From positions 69,839,895 to 69,903,894 of the forward strand of contig NC_081833.1 in NCBI RefSeq assembly GCF_030867095.1: a DNA stretch of 64,000 nt, read 5' to 3'. Numbering within the stretch: the stretch's first letter is position 1; each line of letters begins with the position of its first letter. This document shows, piece by piece, positions 37,913-50,100 of the stretch. A program made the position numbers and the translations under genes. The DNA is from Alligator mississippiensis (lineage: Eukaryota > Chordata > Crocodylia > Alligatoridae). The notes beneath the pieces are model-generated. The model searched no databases, was not told the origin of the DNA, and saw only the letters and a program-made list of their open reading frames with translations.

Positions 37913-37997
37913 ATTCATTTAATTACTTTTAAGTGGGATACATCACATGTAGGAAATAAATAAAACATTTTTAAAAGATTTAACAGCTGTTATTGTG
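37913..37997 (+). repeat. Dispersed direct repeat, copy 1
   Basis: TTACTTTTAAGTGGGATACATC, GGAAATAAATAAAACA and ACAGCTGTTATT recur in the same order at 38890-38975, about 980 bp away, at roughly 80 percent identity by eye. The origin is unknown. Confidence 0.75.
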
Positions 37998-38889
37998 GAC
38001 ATATGGCCTGGATCCCATTTCATCTCCTCAGCCCCACTGATTTCTTTAACTAAATGTGACAACAGAACTTCTTGTTTTTTCTTCTACATCCTTTTCCAGC
38101 CCTGCACATTTCTCCAAAGACTTAACGTTTCACTGGTGAATTAAAAGGCATAGGGCTATATTAATTAAAATACCAGCATGGTGCATCTAAGATTTGTCTA
38201 CCAAATGGTAACACATAGATGTTTCCTTATTTATACCTCACTGCTTTTTTATTTTTGCATTTTTGATAGAGAGGTGATATTAGTAACAAAACAAAATAAT
38301 AAGATCAAAAAGAAAAGAAGTGTCAAGGACACGTTAGATGGACAAGCTCTCTCTAAATGAAAATAGCAAAAGGCAATGAAATCAGACATTGGTGAGGGGA
38401 AATCCTACTTGGGGTAATAAAGCATATTTTCTTCTGAAACTCAGTTGCAACAGATCACGAAATAGCCATTTATGCGCACAATTGAATTACTTAGCATTGT
38501 CCCTAGCCTCTACCACTGACCTCTGTGGAGGTTTTTCCCTTTCCAAAAAGCAGCAATCTGACTCATTGCAGAATGACTGTTTTCAGCCATGCATGAGTCA
38601 GGGTTTTCTACCTGTTTGTTACAATCCATCTACAAGGCCTGGCAAACTACCTCCTGAAGCCTTGCAGTTTCCAGCAGACTGCAGCCTCAGCACACTACAT
38701 TTGGCATCATGTGCTGTCTCTATGCACAAGAGTTGATCTCTGCATCGTGATCATGACTCTTAAAGAAAAAAAAAACCAACTTTGCCACACGTCAAGGCTC
38801 CTGACATCTCTCGTATCATACACTCCCTCCTCCAGCCTCCGTGTCGCTGCCTTGCGTGACTCAGCCCAGCTGAAAGCCAGTAGCTTTAC

Positions 38890-38975
38890 TATTCACTTTG
38901 TTACTTTTAAGTGGCATATATCACATGAAGGAAATAAATAAAACACTGTTAAGAGATTTTACGGCTGTTATTTTT
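38890..38975 (+). repeat. Dispersed direct repeat, copy 2
   Basis: Second copy of the unit at 37913-37997 with matching spacing. It contains AATAAA, so the unit could be the 3' end of a retroposed transcript, but no coding part adjoins either copy. Confidence 0.75.
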
Positions 38976-41900
38976 GGTGCCTGCTCCCCAGTGGATTAGA
39001 GAGGAAGCTTATGAGACTAGATAGATCCTCACCGGGAATTTTACTCCATCAGTTGTATTGCTGGGAACTTTGGCTTAGCCAGACACTGTTCTGCTTTTGC
39101 AGCCTGTTCTATTATGACAGCAGAACAATGCCTAGTACCACTTCCACATTTCCTTGTAGCCACTCAAGTACTCAGAGCCAGCTATTGTATTGTGGAACTA
39201 CTCATACAATTACAATGAATGTCTTATCTTTAAAAGCACGGACATTAGCAACAACTGTCTCTGCCACAAACGCCCTTCCTCTAGTATCGAAACATAAACA
39301 GAGTGAAACCATTGCTAATGCCTACCTGCCTAAACTTAGGCTTTTGACTAGAACTTCAGGCTTTCTACACATTTCTCTAGCTATCCAGCCCTCCACCCAG
39401 ATCCAGGTGGCCCTGGCCACCCGATTTTAGTTTACAGGGGCTTCTTGTCCACCTTGTCATCATATAGTCCCTCTCTGCTCTGTAGCTGGGTGTGTCAGCC
39501 ATACTGAAATTCATATAAAGGAGGAAGAAAAGCTACCCATGTAAATAGGTATGAGGGAAAATGCTGCTAAACAAATGCATATCGTCAGACAGGAGGCATC
39601 AGACACCACAGCAAAACAGTTATTTGGCTGTTGGCTGCATCAACAGGTTGTTCCAAATCCAGGTTTTTCGTTACATTTTTCACTCTACAGTGCTGAATAC
39701 ACAAGCTTGATCCTGTCTGGTTCTGAGCACCTCTGGCTAGATGCTGCATGCACTCACCTGCCGCTGACTTCAGAGCAGAATTTCACTCCATACTAATACC
39801 CTCCCCTCTGCTGCATCTACTAAATACTCAAGAGAGTCAGGCAGGCCAGGGGTAAAGAAAGGTTCAGCCAGGACAACGAAGAAGAAATGGTTCAGTGAGC
39901 TGAAAGAGGCCAGGTACAAGCTGAGATTTAAACATTATAAATAGGACATTATGTAGCCACACTAAAAATAGCCATTTTATTTTTACTTCATGTTTCCAGC
40001 TGCTGATCCAGAGCGAAACAGCTCAGGATGAAGAACCAAACAGGCTCCCGCGACAATTCCAAACACAACCAAGAGGCTGGCCCCGATGCTGCACTTTAAA
40101 CAATCAGGAACAGTTTGCCAATTGGACAAAGTATCCCTGACTTCCCTATTACAGGGAAAAATAAATGCAATACAACAGATCCTGCAGAACACCACATCAA
40201 CTGTAGCTTCGAGCTCCCTGCTGTCCACAGGCCTGTCAATGCGCCACAACATATGCCTGCATATAACAGGCAGCCTCTAGCTTGCCCGGCGAGTCTGATC
40301 CCTTTCTGCATTACATCTACATGGAAATAGTCATGCATCATCACACACCTTGATGCAACTGGCAGCATTTGATCAAGACTACTATGCAACCATAATGACA
40401 GAGGAGTAAGGAGAATGGCAGAGTTATGCAGGAAAAGCCAGCATAAACTTGCCAACAGCATGGCTGACTCAAGCCAGCATCATGTGTGCTTCCCGTTCAT
40501 GGATACTAAAACTTGCTCATCAGCTAATAATCCTAATTTAGCTATGGTGAAATTACTCTTTCCACAGCCAGCTGTTTCAAGTGGTGTTGTGGTTTCTTTG
40601 ATGAAGAACTGATTACACTAAACAGTGAACCTCAACCACAGAATTTAGCTTTTGTTTCAGATACACAAGCCTCATCCCGAGGATAAGTGCACAAACCCAG
40701 GATTTTGGTTCAGCTTTTAAAGATAAGGGGGAGCCACAAAAATCAAAAGAAGATGGTTTGAGTCCACTGCTAACTAAAAATTCTCTATCTGTAATAAGAA
40801 TCTAAGTAGATAGGAGTCTTACCATTGACCTCTGGCACTCTCTTATGATGCCACATGCACCAAGAGGCTATATCTCTCATCTCCATCTCCATAAAACCTG
40901 TTCAACCATCTCCACATTCGTAAGCTGAAATGAAGACAAGAGCACAATGATCTAACTTTAGGGAATCATCGGAAGTTATGTGCCACTACTTAGTCCCAAC
41001 AGAAATATTAAAATAATAAGAGCACTGTATATTACAGCCCTCAATATCAGAGTTAAGTACAACCCTCCAGTGCAATAGTATTAAGAAATAATACTTAGTA
41101 TTTACATAATGGCACTGTATATTACGGATGATGCACAAATGTTAACTAATGGATTTAATATCATTCTCAGTTTGCAGGGTTATTCTGTAAAGTTTAACAA
41201 TTATATAGTTGATTCTGATCTTCATCCAACCTCTATTTGCAATCTACAACTGCATTTAAACTCAGGTCGCTATATGTAATAAGGCAGCGCACGCCAAAGG
41301 AATAGCAAGGAAATCACAATGCGTTCGTCCTGCCATTCCCCTTTGAGACAGCAATAACATACTAGCTTATGAAGCACTCGGCTCCAGATCAGCTAAAATA
41401 AATTAGAAGCAGTGCATTTTATACCATCAGCCCCACCTTTGTTAACTGCACATAGGATGTAATGAAACAGAATATAGGGACATGTCCCTTTTTCTGCTAC
41501 TCCCCAACCAGGGTACCAATACTAATGAAGTATGGAAAATATTATACAAGGGGCACCCTGGCCAAAAGTGGGATCGGTACCTTGTCCCATCATCCCCTTC
41601 CCCACCAGATCAGCTCTGAGGCTGGCAACTTTTCGTTCCCACGTGCAGTCCAGGATCCCACTGGTGAAAATGGTGCATTAATGAAAAGCTAAGTGTCAGC
41701 CAGTACAAAGGCTTCAGGGATGCATTAAAAAACCAACACTGCCATTCCTGTTAGAGGACTGCAATGTTCCAAACAGCAGCACCATCCTGGTGGTGGGGAC
41801 TCAGGCAAGCAGCAGCTCAACCATGGAAAGATGCTTTGAAATAGGTGTGTTAACTGATCGTCATGACGCAACCAATTCTCTGTCACTGTCTGCCTTCAAT

Positions 41901-44000
41901 GAAACACTCTAAAGTTAATGCCCACATTTCTTCACAGGCTGGCAACATGCAGGTCATTAAAAAGTGTACATGTCACCTGGCGATGGGTTCCCCCTTATTA
42001 TTTTGCTTAACAGGAGGTGCTTTGGCTCATTAATGAGTGCAGACCCTGTTCCCGGTGCCTGTGATATGCAAATCCGACACGCTATTTTTTTTAGAGGCAG
42101 CCCAGGACCCACTGCCCCATACAAAATGACAGCATTTGTGCATGTGTAACGAGGGCTGGCCACAAGTCTATGGTTTCAGTGCACCACTGTTTGCAAGTGT
42201 GCAACTACCCCATTCTGGACCTGCCATGATTATGCCGTATGCCCCCAGCCTTGAACATCGCTACTAACATATGACAATTTAGGAGAGGATGCATTGCTCA
42301 TACCCAGCAGATGATACGAGTCTTCTTTCCAAGTATCAACAAGACCCAAGCCGGGAGTTTCAGATTTCCTTGTTGCTGCCACTCTTTAGCCTTTATGCTA
42401 TCTATTCTTGGCCCAACTGCATCATGGTTGAGGATAAGAATGTGGGCAAGGGGCTGGTTGGAGGTTTCCCTAGCTAAAACACAAAACCCTTATCAGATAA
42501 AAATAGTTCTCTCTCAAGAAAGCCCATACACTATGTTGTACAATTAGATTATATTTCCATCTAAACAAATATATCCCAGGTCAACGGTGGAAAAAAATTC
42601 CGTTAAAAAAAAAATGTTCTGTGAGTGTACTGGAAATTATCTGTTTAGACAGTAAGTAAGTGTCAAGACCCTGACTCAACATGACAATATGGAGATTTTA
42701 TCTCCTTTTTTTTTAATAAAATCTGCAAGATTTTATCTGTCTTAATATTAAGCACAGCTTGCATACAACAATTTTTGACATATATTACTAGTGATATTAA
42801 AACTAAACACATCAGACTGAAATACAGTGAGATAGTCTATATGGGCTTTAGCTCCAAGGGCTAAAAAAAAAAGCTGTAAAACCTGGAAACTTGAATAACT
42901 TTTCAGTTGATGGAGACAGCTCAGTTGGTTATACAGCATACTTCCAACTGTCAAGCTGTTGTGCATGGTTGATATAAATTGTTACAGTGCTACTTTCTAT
43001 ATTTTTGCCAGGCCCAGGATAAACCATATTGCTTTTACATGCATAAATCATTAATAAAAATAAAATATTACAGGAAGGCAGGTGACCTGTTGAATAACCT
43101 TTTCTGTCTGGACTGGCCTTGCAACTACAGCAACTACTTCAAACAGCCTGTTAAACTTTCAAAAATACAACAGTCAAACTGGACACCTGTATTCTGTACA
43201 TAGTACTGCTATTTCCAAAATATCTCCATAGCATAGATATAACTACTGTTCCTAAAAGCACCACAGGTTCAGTATTTAAACCTCATAGCCAAAAAAAGGA
43301 AAGGGGTATTTATGAAGTTAGGGTTACTTACCATACCTCTTAATGTTAATTATACGTGCTGCAACAGCACCTGAAGGCACATGAACCCACATTCAGCATT
43401 ATAGACAGAGAAAGTCCATTCCCACAGCAACACGTATTCCCCAGCCTAAGAACATTATTAGCGACACAGCAGAACGTGGCACTTCCCACTGTTTTGTTTT
43501 TCTTCTTCCTCCATTACATGCGGAAAGTTCTCTGTCAGTCAGGGCAGTTGCCAGGTGAAAGTCTATATAGAATAGGATTATACACCTAGTCTGGATGATC
43601 AGTCACTCAAACACTAATAATGTTATTAGTGGGCAATGTCTCTCAAAGCCTACCTACAGCTCTGAAATTCAACAGGTTCATAACTAAATTTTTTAAACAC
43701 AACTCAAGTTAGATATTTAAATGGCAAATGCAATCCATCTCTGAAAAGCATTTTGGAAGATACAGATTCAGTTTCTTCAAGCTTAGTTACATCACTCAGG
43801 GTTTGCGTATGCACACATCTTTGAAAGAGATAATTGTTGCAAGGCCAAAAGGATATTTCTACTGGGTTTCTCTGACAAAAAAAATGCAGTGACCTTTTAA
43901 ATAGAAGTATTGTCACTAAGGAAACTATAACGTTCCAAATCAAATGGAGAGTACCGACTTGCAGCCTCCAAAAACTAGCAAAAAACCAAGAGATGTCCGG
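38976..44000. other. Intergenic, nothing recognised
   Basis: Several overlapping short open frames but no exon with consensus splice sites. A weak SINE-like piece (AATAATACTTAGTATTTACATA) sits near 41090. Otherwise unassigned. Confidence 0.4.
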
Positions 44001-44771
44001 GAGCTCAGAGAATAATTTTCTAATGGTAACGCACTATGTAACAAATTGTGTTTAGAAAGTAGTCCAATTACCATTTAAGGTTTGCATTTCAAAACAGCCA
44101 TTTGAAAGGAAATAACTGTGTAAGGAAAACAAAAATGAGCTTAGTGATCAAAATGTGGGAAACAACCGTATCAAGTTGGCTTCGGAGGAGTAATTAGCTT
44201 TGTGTTTTGCATATTTAATCACAACCAAAATGATCTTGCCCCAAGTTGTCATGGGTGAAGGTCGAGGCTAATTTTCAGCAAGCTTTTATAAAAATACAAT
44301 CATGCCTCCACAGCAAATGGATTTCTTTTAAATTCAAGGAGATGGTTAAAGCTATGGATTTCATGCCACCAGAAGATTTTTTTTCTCTAATCTATTCTCT
44401 CAACAGCATGTTATGATCACTTGGGGTAGTAGCTTGTCATTTGGTGCAAGAGGGAAGGGGAGAAGCAAGGTGGCTTTTATTTAGCTTCTTGAAGAGGAAG
44501 CCTTTAATAGCATTAGTACTTTGTTAGCAACTAATACATCAGCCTAGTCGAACACAACGCTTTCCCTTTGATGCATTCAGCCTCCCTCTAGTCCTTCCCC
44601 AGCCAAAACAAATCACCAGATTAGAGGTGGTTAAGTACCGTACTGGGGATGAAAGTTGTGAAGACATAAGTGTGATCTTTTCTACATAATGTGTCTTCTA
44701 AAAGAGCTTTCTGCACAGTTAGTTCCCTGAAATGTCAAATGGTTTGTTTTTTTTAAATGTTAGGCCTTTGT

Positions 44772-45061
44772 GGCTGCTGCCAGGCGTAAAAAAAAAGGCC
44801 CCGCACTTGGCCAGAAGAAGCAACACATTCGTTCAATCCAGTTCTGCAGCATCTGTATACATTGGGCACTTTAGTGGGGCTTTTTGGCACTTTTATCTAA
44901 TAGCTGATGCCCAAAAAAGCCCTGCTGAAGTGCCTGATGTATGCACATGTTGGGCAAGCTAGATCCAAGTAACGCAGTGCCTCTCTTCTAAGCACGCGCT
45001 GGGCTCGGCACACTCACGTGCTGAGTTTAAAGAGTCTTTTTTCTTTAAACATCTGTAAGCA
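44772..45061. mobile_element. Palindromic MITE, 290 bp, 8-bp TSD
   Basis: Outer arms GGCTGCTGCCAGG...AAAAAAAGGCC pair with the right end ...CTTTAAACATCTGTAAGCA. The inner arms GGCACTTTAGTGGGGC and GCCCTGCTGAAGTGCC surround TTTTATCTAATAGC, the same core as 1651-1970. GCCTTTGT occurs at 44764-44771 and 45062-45069. It is less decayed than the 1.65-kb copy. Confidence 0.82.
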
Positions 45062-45229
45062 GCCTTTGTCTTTCTGGTTCGAGTGATAAGTTTATAATCA
45101 AGCTCGACTTACAAGCATCCCCATTAAAGCTGTGGCGAGTAACTTCAGCTATGTGAACATCTACCTTCTAGGAACCAGACAGGCCCCCAGACAGCTGTCA
45201 GGTACTTTTACTCTACTTCGGCTATCTTC

Positions 45230-45700
45230 CTGAACAGTATTTAAATTAGCAAATTACAAGTGAAAGTCTCCATATTAGTTACAAATACTCAGCAATTTTA
45301 ATGAAACTGCCAGAAATAATTTGCTACGCATTTTATTTTCAGTGAATATCAATAAAATGGAGCACATAATTTAGATTTACAATCCTGAAATCCATTAACT
45401 GTCTAATTAGAGACTCCCTCTCACTTAAACATAAACGTTAATAAGCATTTTTAATAAAACGCTGCAGGTCTCTTATCCCAGCTTTGCCGCCTTCTTGTCT
45501 AATTTTATGTATTCTACAGGATTTTAAATGAATATGGAATTTCAGATCTACCATCAAGCATCCTCTTTACCACAGAGGTGCAAGTATTAAATAATGCTCA
45601 CTTATTGGATTCACTTCATTAACGTGGTGTAGTTATACCACAGTCTATAAATAACACATCAGAAACACTTATATTACAGTGATTCGCAATTACGGAATGC
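45230..45700. other. AT-rich repeat-free block, possible conserved noncoding DNA
   Basis: No repeat signature or ORF of note. It has several ATTA/TAAT motifs of homeodomain type (for example TGTCTAATTAGAG). Only a comparison with other genomes could show constraint. Confidence 0.25.
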
Positions 45701-46413
45701 ATAATTTCTAACCTTCCTGCTGCATATTTTAGCACATATTCATATTTCTTTCATCATCTCTGAGAGGGTGCCCCCTAATAACGCTAAATATTATATATAC
45801 ATAATTATTTTGAATGCATCTGATTTTCAAGTTGGGCACACAACTATAGACTCAAGAACTGATTTACAGTTATGCATTGTGTGTACATGTGTATACAGTT
45901 ACCCAAACTGCCCAAAAAAAAGAAGAGTACATCTGTTGGATTTCAGGCAGACTTTTCCTGAAAAGAGCTTCATAGGATTATACAGTTTAGGCACAAACCA
46001 GAACCAATTCAAGCAAATCCAGGTCCTCATGTTACAGCTCTGCCATCCCAGACAAAGATGCTTAGTCAAATGTGGTGGAGCAACTTGGGGAAGAGCAGGC
46101 AGGGAATGTGTCCAACAAGTAACATTTCTATTGCAATGGTGCTGCAGTATATGTTGCATCATTTCTCCTGTATGCTCTTGTGCCTAAAAGCTACAGCTAG
46201 GGTGAGCTCAGTTATACTGAGGATGGTTAAAAATATTTTAAGTTCCCAGCACAATAGTGCTCAGCCAAGTCAAAGCACCATGGATGAAGCTTTTCTTTTA
46301 AACGGGAAAGGGAACGAATAACTTTTGTGTTATTAATTATTGATCCTGAATGCTCAGGTCAGCACAAAGCAACTCAGTCTACAACTAGCATGAGAAGCAT
46401 CTCTGATAACTTA

Positions 46414-46562
46414 CTACATGTCCTAACTGAAGCAAGCTACACTGCACAAAAGCACTCTTCATACCAACAGAGCCCGTGGGGTGTTAGTGAGTAGCAGCTT
46501 GTGCTCTGAAAATTCACACCTGTATTAACTCCACAATAGCTTGCTCATATAGACATGCCCTC
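46414..46562. mobile_element. Short hairpin MITE
   Basis: CATGTCCTAACTGAAGCAAGC near the left pairs with AGCTTGCTCATATAGACATG at the right (AGCAAGCTAC against AGCAAGCTAT). A GGGCATGTCTATATGAGCAA-type end is common in sauropsid MITEs. No TSD found. Confidence 0.5.
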
Positions 46563-46852
46563 ACTTTTCAAGCTGTTCTTGGCAGGATTGGACACCTGTC
46601 CAGAGAACCTTGAAACTACAAAATTACAACTACTTTTTCCTGCTGGAGGGTTGAGGAAAAAAAAAGAAGTAGAACATATACAGTGTATTGAATGACAACA
46701 AGACAGAGATAAGCCCCAGATAGAAAGATTTTGGAGACACTTTATTTGCCTTAAATATCCCAGGTTATTGCTCAGCCTGCTGTCACAGTGTCCGACAACA
46801 GAATACACACTTATTTTGCAGCAACCTTGGTTTCCTTTTAAATCATGACACA

Positions 46853-47078
46853 TTTATTTATACTACAAACATCAGAAATGTTAATTGCATTGTACTAAAT
46901 CTCTTACTAAACAATTAGTATCTTGAAAGTGGGAAGTGTAAACTTCAGCAATTTTTTTTATTATAAACATTAGCAGTTGAATAAATAGCTTTCTATATCC
47001 AAGTGCCTAGAAAATAAAACACTCCTTCAGCTTTCAGCCGTTTCTGTACAATGTATAGTTGTCCAGCTACCATACAGT
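46853..47078 (-). other. CMC2: CMC2 3' untranslated region with candidate poly(A) signals
   Basis: Downstream of the CMC2 stop the minus strand carries AATAAA at 46957-46962 and again at 46853-46858. Either could set the 3' end; the first gives a 3' UTR of roughly 120-140 nt, the second about 220-250 nt. A longer 3' UTR using a more distal signal cannot be excluded. Confidence 0.5.
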
Positions 47079-47153
47079 TCAACTCTCAGTCCGTCTCTGT
47101 CTCTGTCGCATTACTTCAGCATGTGCCTTGCTCTTGGCTCTGTTTGCTTCATA
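47079..47153 (-). CDS. CMC2: CMC2 last coding exon (residues 52-75 and stop)
   Basis: The acceptor TGTCTTGCAG precedes codons for [15 protein letters not shown] and a basic tail ending RTES, with TGA at 47079-47081. The YxxxRxKSxxH pattern matches the region that follows the second CX9C in CMC2. The last ten residues (Arg/Gln rich) do not resemble the Asn-Pro-Pro containing tail I associate with mammalian CMC2, and the protein ends about four residues earlier. The sequence stays open and in phase, so I take the stop as real. Confidence 0.93.
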   Translation of the reverse strand, partial: YEANRAKSKAHAEVMRQRQRRTES

Positions 47154-50100
47154 CTGCAAGACAGACAGGGAAATAAAATGTCATTACACTTAAAATGCAG
47201 AGTGGGTTTATCACTCAAGAAGGGAATCAATGTCTTTGCTTGACAGACGTTATATTTGCAGTGACAAAAGAACCTTCTCTTTTTGTTTTATCATCTCAAT
47301 ATACTTTGAAATTAACATTTGTTTCATAATAAAAAGGCTATTTTTGCAGGCTGGCATGAATGTTGAGACTTAACAACAACATAATTGTAGAGAGACTTGA
47401 GGATATGAGGCTCCTGGAGAAAGCTAACTACCCAGTCATCTTGCATACAATAAATAAAGTTGTAATTGGTTCACATCTCCTTAAAACACACAGATGGTTC
47501 ATCTGTGTAACATCTGAGCCCAGTTCCAGAGCACTGGGCCAGTCTAATTTAAATGGTCAATCTAGGATGGCATATATCTGGATCACAAAGCTGTCCTCTT
47601 CATAACCTATAGTTTATATCCCTCAATCCCTCAGTGGGTTAATTGCTTTGTGTATATCTACTGACCTATTTAATCTACCTTTGCCTGTCTCATCAGTGCC
47701 TCCCTCCCACTATCCCCCATTTTTAAATTCCCTTTTACTGAGAACACCTGCTTTCTGCAACCCCATTCTCAGCATCTAACAAGGTAGCCTGTCACATACA
47801 AAAGCTACGTCTCTCTGAACCAGTCAGTCCCTAAAGTGCCACCCTGCCCTGCCTTCTTAATGAAACTTATGTACATTTCTGGTTCATGTAGATTGATCTC
47901 CCATCTGAAAAAGGAACATGAAAGAACAAAGCTGTTGCATTTTGCTATAGACATTCATAGCTTATAAGTGTGCCATTAGTGGCTCATGGGCTGAGCAATC
48001 CCTCAGCTCATTCTGAAAGTTAAAGGCGAGCCACCTTCCTCCCAAGATGGGCCTTATTATAACAGAATCTCATCAACCTGACAGTAAAAACCTTGTGTTT
48101 AGCCTACAATGACCCTGCCAGAAGCCTCACCTAGGGAATTGCCCACGGTCTGGACAGAGCCAGAAATCACCTCTATACAGTTGTGCAATCTGGAATACAT
48201 ATACAAAAGGCACACTCAACCCAGATACAGAGGCTGTCCAGAACAGGAAGTCTTAAAGACTAACTCCAAAGTGGACAAGGCATAGTAAAAATCAGGTAAC
48301 AATTTATGTTAATACACAACTGCATCCTCAAGTTTGTTGCATTCCAGGGCTCATTCACATTTTAAGTGAACCCCATGCACAGCTACTCACACAACACTCC
48401 TAGAATACCCTGTACCCCAGAAGAGAAAGGCTGTCCCAAATTAAAGAATTGGGGATGGAAGACTCAAGCACTGATTTATGGGAAAGAAATTAGAACTGAA
48501 GTGTGATGTAGCAAAGTCATAAGGCCACCCATGGTAGCTACGAGGATTCAAAAAACACGAACACAGCACTTTTGGGGGAGAATGTTTAGGGTGACTAGAG
48601 GAGCACAACAGAATCAAAATTATGACTGGAAATCTTGAGCTGAACAAAGACAAATGTCTTCAAAGCAGGAAGTTACCTAACAGGAGACAGACTGCTGGGC
48701 AATGCCTGCCAAGGAGACGGTCAAAATTCTTGCCCATGAGACATTCAAAACTAGACCAGACAATGGCCTTAAAGGTGCACTTCTGGCTACAATCCTGCAT
48801 GAGCACAAGTCTGGACTAGATGACCTAATAGCTCTCTTCTACCTCTGCTTTTTATCAATGGACCCAAGCCATTTCTTTTTTTATTAAGGGTTTTGTGGGT
48901 TGACGGGGGAAAAGAGGGAAACACTAATCGTTTGAATGACTGCTTGCTCTCACAAGCTTTTCTAACATCCAAACAATTAGTTTGCAGCTACAGAAGCTTA
49001 CAGATATTTACATATTTCCAATATATTTTTAAAATTGGATCAACAGGAGTGCAAATTAGCCTAAACTTTACTTTTTAGCTCCTCTATACCATGAAGATTA
49101 TACAGTAGAAATCACTACACAGATCATCTAAGTCTACAGTTATCTTGTCAGGCAGACTTCAAAACATTTTTGTTTAGTTAACAATGTGTAAAGATCTTAC
49201 CTTGGGGCCCCATATTCTGAACTGTGCATCTCTCTCAGCTCCGGCTAGGCTTGATATTAGTACTTTTCCTAACATTAAATCCTTTTGAGATCTAAAGAAA
49301 TTTAAGTCAAGGTACACTTTGCCCTAGATTTCAAATGAAAGTAACTCTTGACCTGAAGGAAAGCACGTGCATGTGATTTAATCACACACCAAAGTATCAA
49401 GGGCAAAAAATGTGTAGTTCTCTCTGGATGCTGTCCTAAGAAGGATTCTCCCAGAACCTAGCTTCAGAGCTAATGCTACACTACCTCTTACTACAAAAAT
49501 GTTTAGCTTCCCAAAAACAGGACTGATTGAAGTGGTTAAAGCAAAGTGCATTTATATCTACAAAATGTCAGACTGATGCTATCTGAAAGACTATTACATG
49601 CAAGTGGTATTTGAGCAGATAAATCCCACTTTACACATGATTTCCCCTTATACAAGATGTACTTTCCCTCTTCTATAAAATGTGAGGGGGTCTGAAGGGA
49701 CACAGCTTCCTAAGTGAAGGAAGACCAGTACCAGATAAGTTACATTTTGAAAAGCCAATGGCAAGTTATTAACTAGGATACAGTTGAAAGCTCTTTTGAA
49801 AAATTAACTGAGGCCTACTTCAGCAGATCTCTGTTCAAATTTTATATGAGATTACTATAACCAGCTATGGTGAATCCACACCTCACTTGAAATCAACTGA
49901 ACCTCTGTACTTTTCCCATATTGCAGAATATTATGGCAAATACTTTATTCAGTGTTGGCTTTTTACATAGCACACTGCCTATATTTGGTTGCCTGCCACT
50001 TTGTATTTGTATTTTTGCTTAAAAAGCAAAACCTGATGAAAGGTTACATTTTCCCCTATTAGTATAGGCTTCTGATTCACACACTTTCTGGAGCAAAAAT

